NCBI RefSeq assembly: GCF_001426085.1
Contig: NZ_LMRR01000044.1
Span: 1 to 64,000 of the forward strand
Reading direction: 5' to 3'
Source: Rhodococcus sp. Leaf278
GTDB lineage: Bacteria > Actinomycetota > Actinomycetes > Mycobacteriales > Mycobacteriaceae
Length of the DNA stretch: 64,000 nucleotides
Shown here: positions 1 through 8,124 of the stretch, piece by piece
Numbering within the stretch: position 1 is the stretch's first letter
How the letters are laid out: every line of letters begins with the position of its first letter
Program-made: the position numbers and the translations under genes
The notes under the pieces: model-generated
The model's database searches: none
What the model was told of the DNA's origin: nothing
What the model saw: the letters and a program-made list of their open reading frames with translations, nothing else

Positions 1-264
1 ATGCCGAACTTCCGCCGCAACGGTGTGCTCATGGCCAAGCACGGCATCTACGACCTGCGTCAGCACCTCGAAGACGTCGTCTGGCCGGTCCTGCGTAAAT
101 GGAACGTCTTCGAGCGCACCGACTTCACCGCCCGCGGCGAGAACACACGCGAAGAACTCGCCGCATTCCTCGAAGACCTCGAACGCCAAGCCACCAAATT
201 CGAGGAAATGCGAGACCGCTCCCTGGCCCGCGAACGCGCCAAGGCCGAAGCACGCGCGTCCTAG
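1..264 (+). CDS. Acyl-ACP desaturase, C-terminal end (partial at window edge)
   Basis: Only the last 87 residues are inside the window; the frame is open from base 1, so the ATG there is probably internal. The residues resemble the end of the fatty acid desaturase type 2 family (ferritin-like di-iron stearoyl-ACP desaturases, such as mycobacterial DesA proteins): a GIYDLRQHLEDVV helix, then VLRKWNVFERTDF, then a charged helix ending in EARAS. The family inserts a double bond into acyl chains on acyl carrier protein in the cytoplasm. The iron-binding helices lie upstream and cannot be checked. The following gene starts 28 bases after the stop. Confidence 0.75.
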   Translation: MPNFRRNGVLMAKHGIYDLRQHLEDVVWPVLRKWNVFERTDFTARGENTREELAAFLEDLERQATKFEEMRDRSLARERAKAEARAS

Positions 265-292
265 TGCCTGCGGCGAAGCCGCATACTTGGGT

Positions 293-997
293 GTGAACGA
301 ATTCTGGGACCGCATCTCCGCGGTGAGTCCTGATCCACCGGTGTGGATCGTCCAAGTTGCGGCTCTGGTTGCGCTCGTCATCGTCGTGTTGCCGCAGACG
401 TGGCGGATCGCGCGCAACGTGGTCACCATTGCGCACGAGGGCGCGCACTTGTTCGTCGCGCTGATCACCGGTCGGCAATTGATGGGGTTGCGTCTGCACT
501 CGGACACCTCCGGCGTCGCGATCTCGAAGGGAAAGCCCACCGGCCTCGGCGTCATCGCGATGACCTTCGCCGGCTATGTGGGGCCGTCGCTACTCGGACT
601 CGGTGCCGCCTTCGTGCTCGGCACCCAACATGCGGTGGCGGTGCTGTGGATCGGCGTCATCTCGATTGCGTTGATGCTGTTGATGATTCGCAACATCTAC
701 GGCTTGCTGTCGCTCGTCGTCGTCGGTGCTGCCCTGTTCGTGGTGTCCTGGTGGGGCACCGGTGAGCAGCAGGTCGCGGCGGCGTACTTCATCACGTTCT
801 TCCTGTTGATCGCTGGGCCGAGGCCCGTTCTCGAACTGCAGAAATCCCGCAGCGCCGGACGGGCACGGGACTCCGATGCCGATCAACTCGCCCGACTGAC
901 CTTCCTGCCCGGCATCGTGTGGGTCGGGTTGTTCCTGCTGGTCACCGTCGGCTCATTGGCACTGGGCGCGTGGCGAATTCTGGTGCCGGTGCAGTGA
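293..997 (+). CDS. M50B-like membrane zinc metallopeptidase
   Basis: A 234-residue polytopic membrane protein starting at a GTG that follows the desaturase stop by 28 bases. An HEGAH motif (H48, E49, H52) in TIAHEGAHLFVAL fits the HExxH zinc site of the M50B-like family, embedded in a hydrophobic helix as in site-2 proteases. About six further hydrophobic segments follow, with a polar loop (SRSAGRARDSDADQLARL) before the last helix. A distal aspartate motif of classical S2P (LDG) is not obvious, so proteolytic activity is not certain. Part of its 3' end is copied at about 2670-2793. The gene just downstream, 20 bases away, is a SMI1/KNR4 protein. Confidence 0.75.
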   Translation: MNEFWDRISAVSPDPPVWIVQVAALVALVIVVLPQTWRIARNVVTIAHEGAHLFVALITGRQLMGLRLHSDTSGVAISKGKPTGLGVIAMTFAGYVGPSLLGLGAAFVLGTQHAVAVLWIGVISIALMLLMIRNIYGLLSLVVVGAALFVVSWWGTGEQQVAAAYFITFFLLIAGPRPVLELQKSRSAGRARDSDADQLARLTFLPGIVWVGLFLLVTVGSLALGAWRILVPVQ

Positions 998-1017
998 GGT
1001 TCGTCTAGGTTCGAGTC

Positions 1018-1980
1018 GTGAACCTCACCGAGGTATGGACGGCATACATGGCGACGCTTCGAGAACGCGCGCCCGTCACCGCTGCGTCGATTCGGCCGCC
1101 ACGAACTGCGGGCGAGCGTGAAGCCGCCGAACGTGCGACGACCCCGTGGACGGAGGAACTGCGCGAGTTCTACGGGTTGCACGACGGACAGCACGAAACT
1201 TACGGCGAGGAGTACGTGCCGGTCGGTTCCGTCTTGCCGTACTTCACTCTGTACTCGCTCGACCGGGCGGTGGATCGGCACAGGTTCAGTCTCGAAAATC
1301 CGCATCCGATCGATGATCTGGGTGAGGACTGGCCTGTCGAAGTCCTTGCCCAGGAGGCAGGTGAGACGGCGGAGATGTTCGTCCCGGCGTATGTTCCGTT
1401 CGCCGAAGACGGTTCAGGCGGAACACTTTACGTCGACACACGCCCGGGTGCCCGGGGAGGTTGTATCCGCAGCTTCTCGTACGATTCCGCTGACCAGGGT
1501 GCGCCCTGGTTCGACTCACTGACCGAGTTCATTGCAGCGTTGCACCGCAGCGTCGAAACGGGATCTGCGATTTACGACGACGTGACGCCCTCGTTCGTGG
1601 ACGGCGTGCTCGAATGGGGCGACCCGGCGTTCTCGGAGGGGTCGATGGCCTACGCCGCTACTCTGCCGGTCGTTCGAGTACCTTTCCCGCTCATTGATTT
1701 TCGACCATCGCAGCTGTCGGACGACGACGACCTCCTCGATCTCGACCACGTGCGCCGTACCGTTGTCGATACCGCGCGGAGGCTGCACCCCGGTGCTTTC
1801 GTCGGAGACGCCCGAGCGGTATATCGGCAGGTGCCGCGTGTTCGTGGGGCGAACATGAATTGGTGGGTGTCGATGGGTGGAGCGGAAACGGTCTTCACTG
1901 CAATCGTCACCGGAGAGGGACACGACGTGATCGTCCTGGAGCTTCCGCCAGGGGGATGCGTGCTCGAGGCCGACGAGTGA
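1018..1980 (+). CDS. SMI1/KNR4 (SUKH) family protein
   Basis: A 320-residue soluble protein with a GTG start. Residues about 40-170 look like the SMI1/KNR4 fold: ELREFYGLHDGQ, then EYVPVGSVLPYFTLYSL, then GSGGTLYVDTRPGARGGC, then FDSLTEFIAALHRSVETG. These are the usual landmarks of actinobacterial members. The C-terminal 130 residues form a second region I do not recognise. SUKH-superfamily proteins are often immunity proteins in polymorphic toxin systems (established for the superfamily), but no toxin gene is visible here, so that role is inference. A broken relative lies just downstream on the other strand. Confidence 0.7.
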   Translation: MNLTEVWTAYMATLRERAPVTAASIRPPRTAGEREAAERATTPWTEELREFYGLHDGQHETYGEEYVPVGSVLPYFTLYSLDRAVDRHRFSLENPHPIDDLGEDWPVEVLAQEAGETAEMFVPAYVPFAEDGSGGTLYVDTRPGARGGCIRSFSYDSADQGAPWFDSLTEFIAALHRSVETGSAIYDDVTPSFVDGVLEWGDPAFSEGSMAYAATLPVVRVPFPLIDFRPSQLSDDDDLLDLDHVRRTVVDTARRLHPGAFVGDARAVYRQVPRVRGANMNWWVSMGGAETVFTAIVTGEGHDVIVLELPPGGCVLEADE

Positions 1981-2030
1981 ACCGAACTGCACGGGCATCT
2001 ACTTGCGCCCTCGGTATCTGTGCACGACGG

Positions 2031-2608
2031 TCAGGATGTCCATTCGATGCTGCCGGTGTCGAGGCTTGCTCGATAGCGCTGAGCAAACGGAGTCCGGCCC
2101 TCCCATGCACTGTGTAGTTCGCCAAGGAGATCCGCCAGACCGCTCCGACGAACGCTTGATTCTTCGAAGAATGCGCCCGTGTACTCACTGGTGCACCCCT
2201 ACAACGGCCCGGGTCTGGTGTCGACGGCCAGCGTTGCACCATCGAGGTCCGCTACCGGCACGAAACGGCGGTCGTACGTGCTTGCCCATCCGCCTGCTGT
2301 ATCGACTTCGGTCGATCCTGAGGGCTTGGGCTCCTCGGGTGAGTCTTGTTCGACCCGAATCCACAGCCGGGGTATGTCGACCCTCCCCGAGGGGCTGAGC
2401 GTATCGGTCGACGGTAGAAGGCCCGGATATTTCCAGCAGTCGTGGGTGAACCAGAAGGCGACGGCAGGCAGCGACACCGTCTCGACGAAAATCATTCCTG
2501 CAGCGTCGACGTGTTCGATTCCGAATCGCCCGGGCCAATACCATTCAGCCGCAGCAACTCGGTGATCCGTGCCCAGACGGGCTTGTATTCGTCCGGATTC
2601 ACCGTCAC
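2031..2608 (-). pseudogene. Broken SMI1/KNR4-like gene (frameshift plus in-frame stop)
   Basis: On the minus strand a GTG at 2608 opens VTVNPDEYKPVWARITELL, a typical start for actinobacterial SMI1/KNR4 proteins. That frame closes at 2492. Around 2540-2550 the coding signal moves to the frame reading EWYWPGRFGIEHVDAAG, which continues to YDRRFVPVADLDG and AVDTRPGPL. It is then cut by a TAG at 2199-2201. The same frame resumes with GCTSEYTGAFFEESS, LADLLGELHSAWEGRTPF and ends in TGSIEWTS at 2031. The VDTRPGP / GC block and the final IEW block match the intact neighbour at 1018-1980. The middle part is less recognisable. With the lesions ignored it would encode about 190 residues, normal for the family. 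A sequencing error is possible, but two lesions make real decay more likely. Confidence 0.7.
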
Positions 2609-2669
2609 GAACCCGCCCTAACCGACAGCGCCTAGGGCACCACCCCTAGCATCAATGCGACAACGAAGC

Positions 2670-2793
2670 GGCCCGCGCCCCGTTTTCGAACTCCAGAAAT
2701 CGCGCAGCGCCGGACGGGCGCGGGACTCCGATGCCGATCAACTCGCCCGACTGACCTTCCTGCCCGGCATCGTGTGGGTGGTCGTCGCGCTGT
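2670..2793 (+). pseudogene. Copied 3' fragment of the M50B-like gene
   Basis: This stretch repeats codons from the end of the M50B-like gene at 293-997. Translated in the + frame it reads SGPRPVFELQKSRSAGRA, then RDSDADQLARLTFLPGIVWV, against GPRPVLELQ and an otherwise identical stretch in the intact gene. Bases 2721-2779 are identical to 866-924 (59 of 59), and the bases just before differ at a few positions. No start, HEGAH site or membrane segments come with it. It is a duplication scar that diverges abruptly after 2779. Confidence 0.85.
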
Positions 2794-2796
2794 TCG

Positions 2797-2833
2797 GGTG
2801 CAAAATCCCTCGCTCAGTGAGGGATTCTGCACC
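2797..2833. terminator. Hairpin at the end of the DUF559 gene
   Basis: Inverted repeat with arms GGTGCAAAATCCCTC and GAGGGATTCTGCACC around a short loop, with a single mismatch in the arms. The stop of the minus-strand DUF559 gene (2814-2816) lies in the loop, so the hairpin includes the last codons of that gene. A relative of this hairpin with the same GGTGCA...TGCACC ends lies at 3716-3752, just upstream of the same gene. Confidence 0.65.
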
Positions 2834-3668
2834 GAATCTGGGCCAGGACAGACTCGGGTCGGTCCACCAGATCAGCCCAGGTATACCGCAACACCGTCCA
2901 GTCGCGGCTGAGCTCGTTCTGGCGGTGTCGGTCACTCTGAAACGCGGTTGCGTCGCTGTGGAACGCCCACCCGTCGATCTCGATTGCCAACCGCACGGCG
3001 GGGAACGCGACATCGATGACGAAACTGCCATAGCGGAAGTTCGCCACCCAGCCGGTGATACCTGCGTCCGTCAGCAGCCGAACGATAATTCGCTCCGCCT
3101 CGGACCGAGCGCCACTTTCGGCTGCCTTCAGCAACCGGCCGGCGGCCGCTGAACCGCGCCGGCCCGAATTGCGAGCATGTGCGGCACGAAGCGCGCCGAT
3201 GCTCGTGTGACGCCCGAGCGCCCGATCCATGACGCCGACGCCGCCCGCTGCACCGACCGCGGCCTCCAGGACGGTGAGCGCAATTGCCGTGACGCGTACG
3301 CCTTTCCGGACGATCACATCGGAGAATGCCAGGTTCCGTCGTCGCACACAGGTGCCGGGTAGTGCGTGTGACCGTCCTCGACGTGGAGTGGTGACCTCGA
3401 GGATTCCGGGCAGTCTCGGTTCGAGGTCGAGCCAGAAGGCTGCGGTCATCCCGGACGCTGCGGCACCTGCTCCGGATCCCCACACCGCGCACCGCACTCG
3501 GGCGCGGTCACTGAACTCACGATCGCAGACGAAGTAGACGTTCGGGGCTCTGCGTTCCCACGAGCCGGAGCGAACGCGTCGCGCCACCTGCTGCCGTGAC
3601 AGTCCGCATGCGATCGCCTGGGTGCCGGTGATCACGCCGTCCTGGGCACTGAGAACATCGTTGAGCAT
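2814..3668 (-). CDS. AbiEi-type HTH plus DUF559 (Vsr-like) nuclease-fold protein
   Basis: A 284-residue protein. The N-terminal 60 residues (QDGVITGTQAIACGLSRQQV, then RRVRSGSWERRAPNVYF) resemble the winged-helix AbiEi_4 domain. The C-terminal 90 residues carry the DUF559 pattern: SEAERIIVRLLTDAGI, GSFVIDVAFP, LAIEIDGWAFH, FQSDRHRQNEL and WTVLRYTWADLV. DUF559 is related to very-short-patch-repair endonucleases, with the acidic residues of IDVAFP and IEIDG at the expected active site. Such fusions are common and multicopy in Mycobacteriales, and their function is not settled. No AbiEii toxin gene is adjacent. It is flanked by two related hairpins, which may mark it as a unit that moved in. Confidence 0.75.
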   Translation of the reverse strand: MLNDVLSAQDGVITGTQAIACGLSRQQVARRVRSGSWERRAPNVYFVCDREFSDRARVRCAVWGSGAGAAASGMTAAFWLDLEPRLPGILEVTTPRRGRSHALPGTCVRRRNLAFSDVIVRKGVRVTAIALTVLEAAVGAAGGVGVMDRALGRHTSIGALRAAHARNSGRRGSAAAGRLLKAAESGARSEAERIIVRLLTDAGITGWVANFRYGSFVIDVAFPAVRLAIEIDGWAFHSDATAFQSDRHRQNELSRDWTVLRYTWADLVDRPESVLAQIRCRIPH

Positions 3669-3715
3669 GTGAGTATGACGGTGTAGTGGCCGCGACGGTT
3701 CCCTGACCGGAATTG

Positions 3716-3752
3716 GGTGCAGAAACCCTCGCTGATCGAAGGTTTTTGCACC
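3716..3752. terminator. Hairpin between DUF559 gene and gntP-type gene
   Basis: Inverted repeat GGTGCAGAAACCCTCG ... CGAAGGTTTTTGCACC around TGAT, with a few mismatches. It follows the stop of the minus-strand permease gene (3768) by 15 bases, which fits a transcription terminator for that gene. It shares its outer arms with the hairpin at 2797-2833. Confidence 0.6.
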
Positions 3753-3767
3753 GAAGATCCGAGTGGA

Positions 3768-5171
3768 TTAGAACACCACCCACAGCAGTGATGCTACGGC
3801 GAAGATAGCCAGTCCCAGTGTCGTTTCCATGACGGTCCACGTCTTGAGGGTCGTCTTCTCGTCCATGCCGAAGAAGCGGCTGACGAGCCAGAAGCCGGAA
3901 TCGTTGACGTGGGAGAGCACGGTGGCTCCGGCGGCCAGTGCGAACACCAGCAGCGCAATCTTGAAATTGCTCAGATCCAGTTCGGCCACCTGGGTCGAGA
4001 TCAGTCCGGCGGTAGTGGTCAATGCGACGGTAGCGGATCCCTGTGCCACGCGCAGTGCAGTGGCAATCAGGAAGGCCTGCAGCAGAATCGGCAGTCCGAG
4101 GTCCGACAACGAGGCAGTCAGGGACTGCCCGATGCCGCTGGCCCGCAACACCCCGCCAAACATGCCGCCGGCACCGGTGATCAAGATGATCGAGCAGATG
4201 GGCCCGAGGGCCTGATCCATGTATTTTGCACCGTCGGCCACCGGGAAGCGTCCGGGCGCGAGGATGAACAAGGCCAGCAGCAGGGTAATGAGCAAGGCGA
4301 TGGGCGTCTGGCCGATAAGCGTCAGGGCAGCGGCCCAGGTTTCGTCGCCGGTCAGTACACCGGAGGTGGTCAGCGTGTTCACGACGGTGTTGAGCGAGAT
4401 GAGTACCAGTGGTGTCAGCAGGATGAAGAGCACTGCGGCGAACTTCGGCGCCGGGTCGCGCAGAGCGGCCATCTCCTTGTCGTGTGCCTCGGAATCGGCT
4501 GCGCCGTCGGAGAACAGATCGGCGGGTACGGGATTGAATCTCTTCCCGAGTTGGGTACCGACGAGGTACGAGCCGACGAACCAGGACACGATGGCGACGG
4601 GAACGCCGACGAGAAGGACCGATCCGATGTCGCCGCCCAGCAATTCGGTGGCAGCGACCGGGCCCGGGTGCGGTGGGACGATGGCGTGCATCGCGGCAAA
4701 GGCACCGGCGGTGGGGAGGGCGTACAGCAGAACCGATCCGCCGAATCGTTTGGCAACGGTGAAGATGATCGGCAGAAAGACGACGAGACCGGCATCGAAG
4801 AAGATGGGAAAGCCGAAGATGAGCGCGGCCACGCCGAGCGCGAGAGGCGCGCGTTTCGCCCCGAAGCGATTGATCAGGGTATCGGCCAATACTTGAGCGC
4901 CACCGGTGATTTCGAGCAGTCTGCCGACCATGACACCGAGGGCGACCAGAAGTGCCACCGACCCGAGCGTGGAACTGAAGCCCGAGAGCAGCGCCGACGG
5001 TACATCTGCAAGTGGGATGCCCGCGGCGACGGCGGTGACCGCGCTGACGAGGACAAGCGAGACGAAGGCGTGCAGTTTCACCTTCATGATGAGGAAGAGC
5101 AGGATTGCTACGGCAGCGGCGGCGATCAGTAGTAGTGCCGTCGTGCCGTAGGCCGGTTCGATCGGATCCAT
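3768..5171 (-). CDS. GntP-family gluconate/sugar-acid permease
   Basis: A 467-residue inner-membrane transporter with about 12-14 hydrophobic helices, the normal size for the GntP family (gluconate:H+ symporters and relatives). Family landmarks include GFPIFFDAGLVVFLPI, AMHAIVPPHPGPVAA, GAGGMFGGVL and LSHVNDSGFWL near the end. The ATG at 5171 was chosen because the longer open frame upstream lacks hydrophobic or conserved content and enters the divergent promoter region. The gene stands alone, with no gluconate kinase or GntR neighbour. The substrate is therefore only known as a likely sugar acid; glucarate or galactarate for the 34-42 kb cluster is conceivable but unproven. Confidence 0.88.
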   Translation of the reverse strand: MDPIEPAYGTTALLLIAAAAVAILLFLIMKVKLHAFVSLVLVSAVTAVAAGIPLADVPSALLSGFSSTLGSVALLVALGVMVGRLLEITGGAQVLADTLINRFGAKRAPLALGVAALIFGFPIFFDAGLVVFLPIIFTVAKRFGGSVLLYALPTAGAFAAMHAIVPPHPGPVAATELLGGDIGSVLLVGVPVAIVSWFVGSYLVGTQLGKRFNPVPADLFSDGAADSEAHDKEMAALRDPAPKFAAVLFILLTPLVLISLNTVVNTLTTSGVLTGDETWAAALTLIGQTPIALLITLLLALFILAPGRFPVADGAKYMDQALGPICSIILITGAGGMFGGVLRASGIGQSLTASLSDLGLPILLQAFLIATALRVAQGSATVALTTTAGLISTQVAELDLSNFKIALLVFALAAGATVLSHVNDSGFWLVSRFFGMDEKTTLKTWTVMETTLGLAIFAVASLLWVVF

Positions 5172-5287
5172 CGGTGTACCTCGTTCGTTCGGCTCGAATT
5201 TCGACCATAACGGACAGGTAAGACGTCGCGTGGGGTAACGAGCGCTGGTTGTCGGTCGCCGGTGGGCGGGTGGAGTACCGTGCGGGT

Positions 5288-6265
5288 ATGAGTGATGGGG
5301 ATCACGTAATGGGTGGGGACGACACCGGAGGTTCGACGGGGGACCAGGCGAAGGTCCAATTGCGCGAACAGGCACAGCGCTACGCGGCGGCGGCCCGGCT
5401 GAAGATGAAGGAACGTCGCGAGAAGACGTCCGGTGGCCTCGGGGCGGTCGTTGCCGAACGCGCGGGCGGCTGGGACCTCGACGATCAGAACACCGTCGCG
5501 ATGGACCGTCAGCAAAAGCTCTGGAACGGGGTGATGGACCGTTATTTCCGAATGGAGATCGACGGGTGGGAGACCATTCCCGAGTCGCCGGTTCTCGTCG
5601 TCGGCGTGCATTCGGGTGCGCCGTTCGTGTGGGATGCGTGGACCGTCGGCGCGCAGTGGTGGCGACACTTCGGCGAGAAGCGCATTCTGCACGGCACCGC
5701 GCACGACGCTCTGATGGCGTTCCCGCTGATCGGCAAAGTCTTTCGATCCATGGGTGTGCTTCCTGCCGCCCCGGACTCGATGTCGACCGCATTGGCCGAG
5801 GGACGGGACGTCATCGTGTGGCCGGGCGGTGAGGTCGATTCACTGCGGCCGTGGAGCAAGCGCGACGAGGCAACGCTGGGCGGGCGAACCGGCTTCATCA
5901 AGCTCGCCATTCGGATGGGCGTACCGATCGTGCCGGTGGCAACAGTGGGCGGTGCCGACGCCATGCCGGTACTCATTCGCGGCGACAAGCTGTCGAAAGC
6001 GCTGAAGCTGGACAAGATTGCGCGGTTGAAGGTCTTTCCCATCGCGATCTCACTACCGTGGATCATTGCGCCCGCGGCGCTCCCACAGATTCCGTTGCCC
6101 GCAAAGATCCGTACCCGATTCATGCCTCCCGTCGAACTCGACCACGATCCGGCACGATGCGACGACGAGGCCTACATCGACGCGAAGTACGAGGAGGTGC
6201 GCGCGAGCATCCAGTCCGGAATGGACGAACTTGCGCGCAAACGTAAGTTCCCCGTCTTCGGCTGA
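5288..6265 (+). CDS. Lysophospholipid acyltransferase-like protein (PlsC superfamily, atypical motif)
   Basis: A 325-residue protein starting at ATG 5288; a TTG further upstream gives only non-conserved extra residues. The core looks like the PlsC/LPLAT fold: LVVGVHSGAPFVWDAW at residues about 104-118 stands where the HxxxxD catalytic motif is expected, and VWPGGEVDSLRPW stands for the EGTR block. The spacing H108 to D116 is longer than canonical. Mycobacterial homologues share this form. The N-terminal 60 residues are polar and charged. Likely role: acylation of a glycerolipid or related acceptor at the membrane. It lies 96 bases before a DrrAB-type exporter, and a second acyltransferase follows that pair. 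Confidence 0.7.
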   Translation: MSDGDHVMGGDDTGGSTGDQAKVQLREQAQRYAAAARLKMKERREKTSGGLGAVVAERAGGWDLDDQNTVAMDRQQKLWNGVMDRYFRMEIDGWETIPESPVLVVGVHSGAPFVWDAWTVGAQWWRHFGEKRILHGTAHDALMAFPLIGKVFRSMGVLPAAPDSMSTALAEGRDVIVWPGGEVDSLRPWSKRDEATLGGRTGFIKLAIRMGVPIVPVATVGGADAMPVLIRGDKLSKALKLDKIARLKVFPIAISLPWIIAPAALPQIPLPAKIRTRFMPPVELDHDPARCDDEAYIDAKYEEVRASIQSGMDELARKRKFPVFG

Positions 6266-6361
6266 TGTCGGGAGTCGTGGCAACGCGGACCGACGCTGAC
6301 CGCGATCGTTTTTAACGTCTTCGTCGTACGGATTCACTCAGTGCGACGAGGGGCGTCACAG

Positions 6362-7357
6362 ATGATCGAAACATCGGAACTGACCAAGACTTTTCGGCAG
6401 GGCAAGAAGACCGTCGAGGCGGTGCGCGGCATCGATCTGGCGATCGGTGAGGGAGAGCTGGTGGCTCTGCTCGGACCGAACGGGGCCGGTAAGTCGACCA
6501 CTCTGCGCATGCTGACCACGCTGCTCGAACCGACGTCGGGTTCGGCGCGTATCGCCGGATTCGATGTGGCGAAGGATCGGGACCGTGTTCGACGCAGTCT
6601 CGGCTATGTCGGCCAGGGCAACGGTGCGGGCCACAATCAGCGGGTCCGAGACGAACTGGTGGTGCAGGGGTTGTGCTACGGCATGACGCGTCGACGATCA
6701 CGCACTCGCGCAGACGAATTGATCCAGGCACTCGAACTACGCGAGCTCGCGGCTCGCACCGTGTCGACGCTGTCCGGCGGGCAGCGGCGTCGACTCGACA
6801 TCGCCTTGGGCTTGGTGCACCGCCCACCGTTGCTGTTTCTCGACGAACCGACCACCGGTATGGACCCGCAGAGCCGAGCGAATCTGTGGGATCACATTCT
6901 GCGGCTCAGGCGGGAGATGGGCACCACCATCGTGCTCACCACGCACTACCTCGACGAGGCCGATTCGATGGCCGAGCGGGTGATCGTCGTCGATCGCGGC
7001 ACTGTCATCGCCGACGACACGGCCACGGCGCTCAAATCGGAACTGGCCGGCGACCTGATCGTTCTCACCGTGTCCGACGCGTCAGCTCTGGGTGCGCTCC
7101 TCGGTGGTATCGAAGGGGTCAGAGACGTGACGGTTGCGGGTTCGCGATTGAACATTCGGGTCGAGCGGGCTGAGGTGGTTCTTCCGGATCTACTGCGGCT
7201 GAGCGGGTCTCATGGAATCACGGTGCACACGGCGGACATGACGCGACCGACACTCGACGACGTGTTCCTCGGCCTCACCGGGCGCAGTCTTCGCGAGAGC
7301 GCCGCAGGGGACAGCTCTTCCCTCGAAACTGCAAGCGCAGCCGGAGAACTCCGATGA
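6362..7357 (+). CDS. DrrA-type ABC transporter ATP-binding protein
   Basis: A 331-residue ATPase. Walker A GPNGAGKST is at residues 38-46, the signature is LSGGQRRRLDIA, and Walker B with D-loop is LLFLDEPTTGMD, followed by the H-loop TTHYLDEAD. The C-terminal region (about 230-310) matches the DrrA-family extension. The ATG at 6362 follows a purine-rich GAGGGG; an upstream GTG at 6341 is possible. The stop overlaps the next start (ATGA), so it is translationally coupled to the permease gene. DrrAB-type pairs export daunorubicin, lipids or other hydrophobic compounds; the substrate here is unknown. Confidence 0.9.
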   Translation: MIETSELTKTFRQGKKTVEAVRGIDLAIGEGELVALLGPNGAGKSTTLRMLTTLLEPTSGSARIAGFDVAKDRDRVRRSLGYVGQGNGAGHNQRVRDELVVQGLCYGMTRRRSRTRADELIQALELRELAARTVSTLSGGQRRRLDIALGLVHRPPLLFLDEPTTGMDPQSRANLWDHILRLRREMGTTIVLTTHYLDEADSMAERVIVVDRGTVIADDTATALKSELAGDLIVLTVSDASALGALLGGIEGVRDVTVAGSRLNIRVERAEVVLPDLLRLSGSHGITVHTADMTRPTLDDVFLGLTGRSLRESAAGDSSSLETASAAGELR

Positions 7358-8109
7358 ACGTACTCTCGGGAAGCGTTTTGGTGATGGGCCGGGAACTGCG
7401 GCCGATGAAGCGCGATCCGTTCACCGTCATATTCAGTCTCGTGCAGCCGCTGATACTGCTGGCACTGTTCGGCCCGCTTCTCACCGAGGTGCCCGGTCTG
7501 GGTAGCGGAAGCGTGTGGGACTGGTTCGTTCCAGGGGTTCTTGCGATGATCACGATCTTCGGAACGTCGATGACGGGCTCGAATTTGCTGGCCGAACTGC
7601 AGCAGGGTTCCCACGAACGGATGTTGGTGACGCCGTTACCGCGAGCGGCTCTGCTCGTCGGGCGCGCGTTCAAGGAAATGGTGCCGCTTGCTGCTCAGGC
7701 CGTCTTGATCATTCTGGTCGCATTGCCGCTCGGTATGTCGGTGAACGCGATCGGCGCGGTCGTGGGGGTTGTGCTCCTCGGCGTGTTCGGCGTCGGGCTC
7801 GGCGCGTTGTCCTACACGCTGGCTTTGGCTGTGCGCGGTCAGGATTGGGTGTTCTGGTCGGTCCAACAGACCCTGATGTTTCCGCTGCTCATCCTCTCCG
7901 GCACCATGCTTCCGCTGACCGCGGCCCCGGGATGGATGCAGTTCTTGGTGAACATCAACCCACTCGGATATCTGGTCGACGCCGAACGTGCCCTGTTCGC
8001 GGGCGACTTCACGAGTTCGACGGTGACGGCCGGTGTCACTGCCGCCGTAGCTACCGCGGTGGTCGGACTCTGCGTCGGGATCCGGGCTATGGGATCCTCA
8101 CGGGCGTGA
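7354..8109 (+). CDS. DrrB-type ABC transporter permease
   Basis: A 251-residue ABC-2 type membrane subunit with six hydrophobic segments. Features of the family are the short amphipathic N-terminus (MGRELRPMKRDPFTVIFSLVQP), the GSNLLAELQQGSHERMLVTP loop, and LILSGTMLPLTAAPGWMQ followed by NPLGYLVDAER near the end. It overlaps the ATPase gene by four bases (ATGA) and is 15 bases ahead of an acyltransferase gene. The two subunits should form one exporter in the cytoplasmic membrane. Confidence 0.9.
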   Translation: MNVLSGSVLVMGRELRPMKRDPFTVIFSLVQPLILLALFGPLLTEVPGLGSGSVWDWFVPGVLAMITIFGTSMTGSNLLAELQQGSHERMLVTPLPRAALLVGRAFKEMVPLAAQAVLIILVALPLGMSVNAIGAVVGVVLLGVFGVGLGALSYTLALAVRGQDWVFWSVQQTLMFPLLILSGTMLPLTAAPGWMQFLVNINPLGYLVDAERALFAGDFTSSTVTAGVTAAVATAVVGLCVGIRAMGSSRA

Positions 8110-8124
8110 GGCTAAGCTCGCGTC

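Noticed and set aside
1005-1020. GGTTCGAGTC string resembling a tRNA T-loop near the end of the M50 gene.
   Set aside because: No matching acceptor, D or anticodon stems around it; it lies in the spacer before the SMI1/KNR4 start.
3517-5208. 563-codon minus-strand frame overlapping the GntP permease.
   Set aside because: Arginine/proline-rich shadow of the permease frame with no hydrophobic segments; the permease frame carries the conserved GntP motifs.
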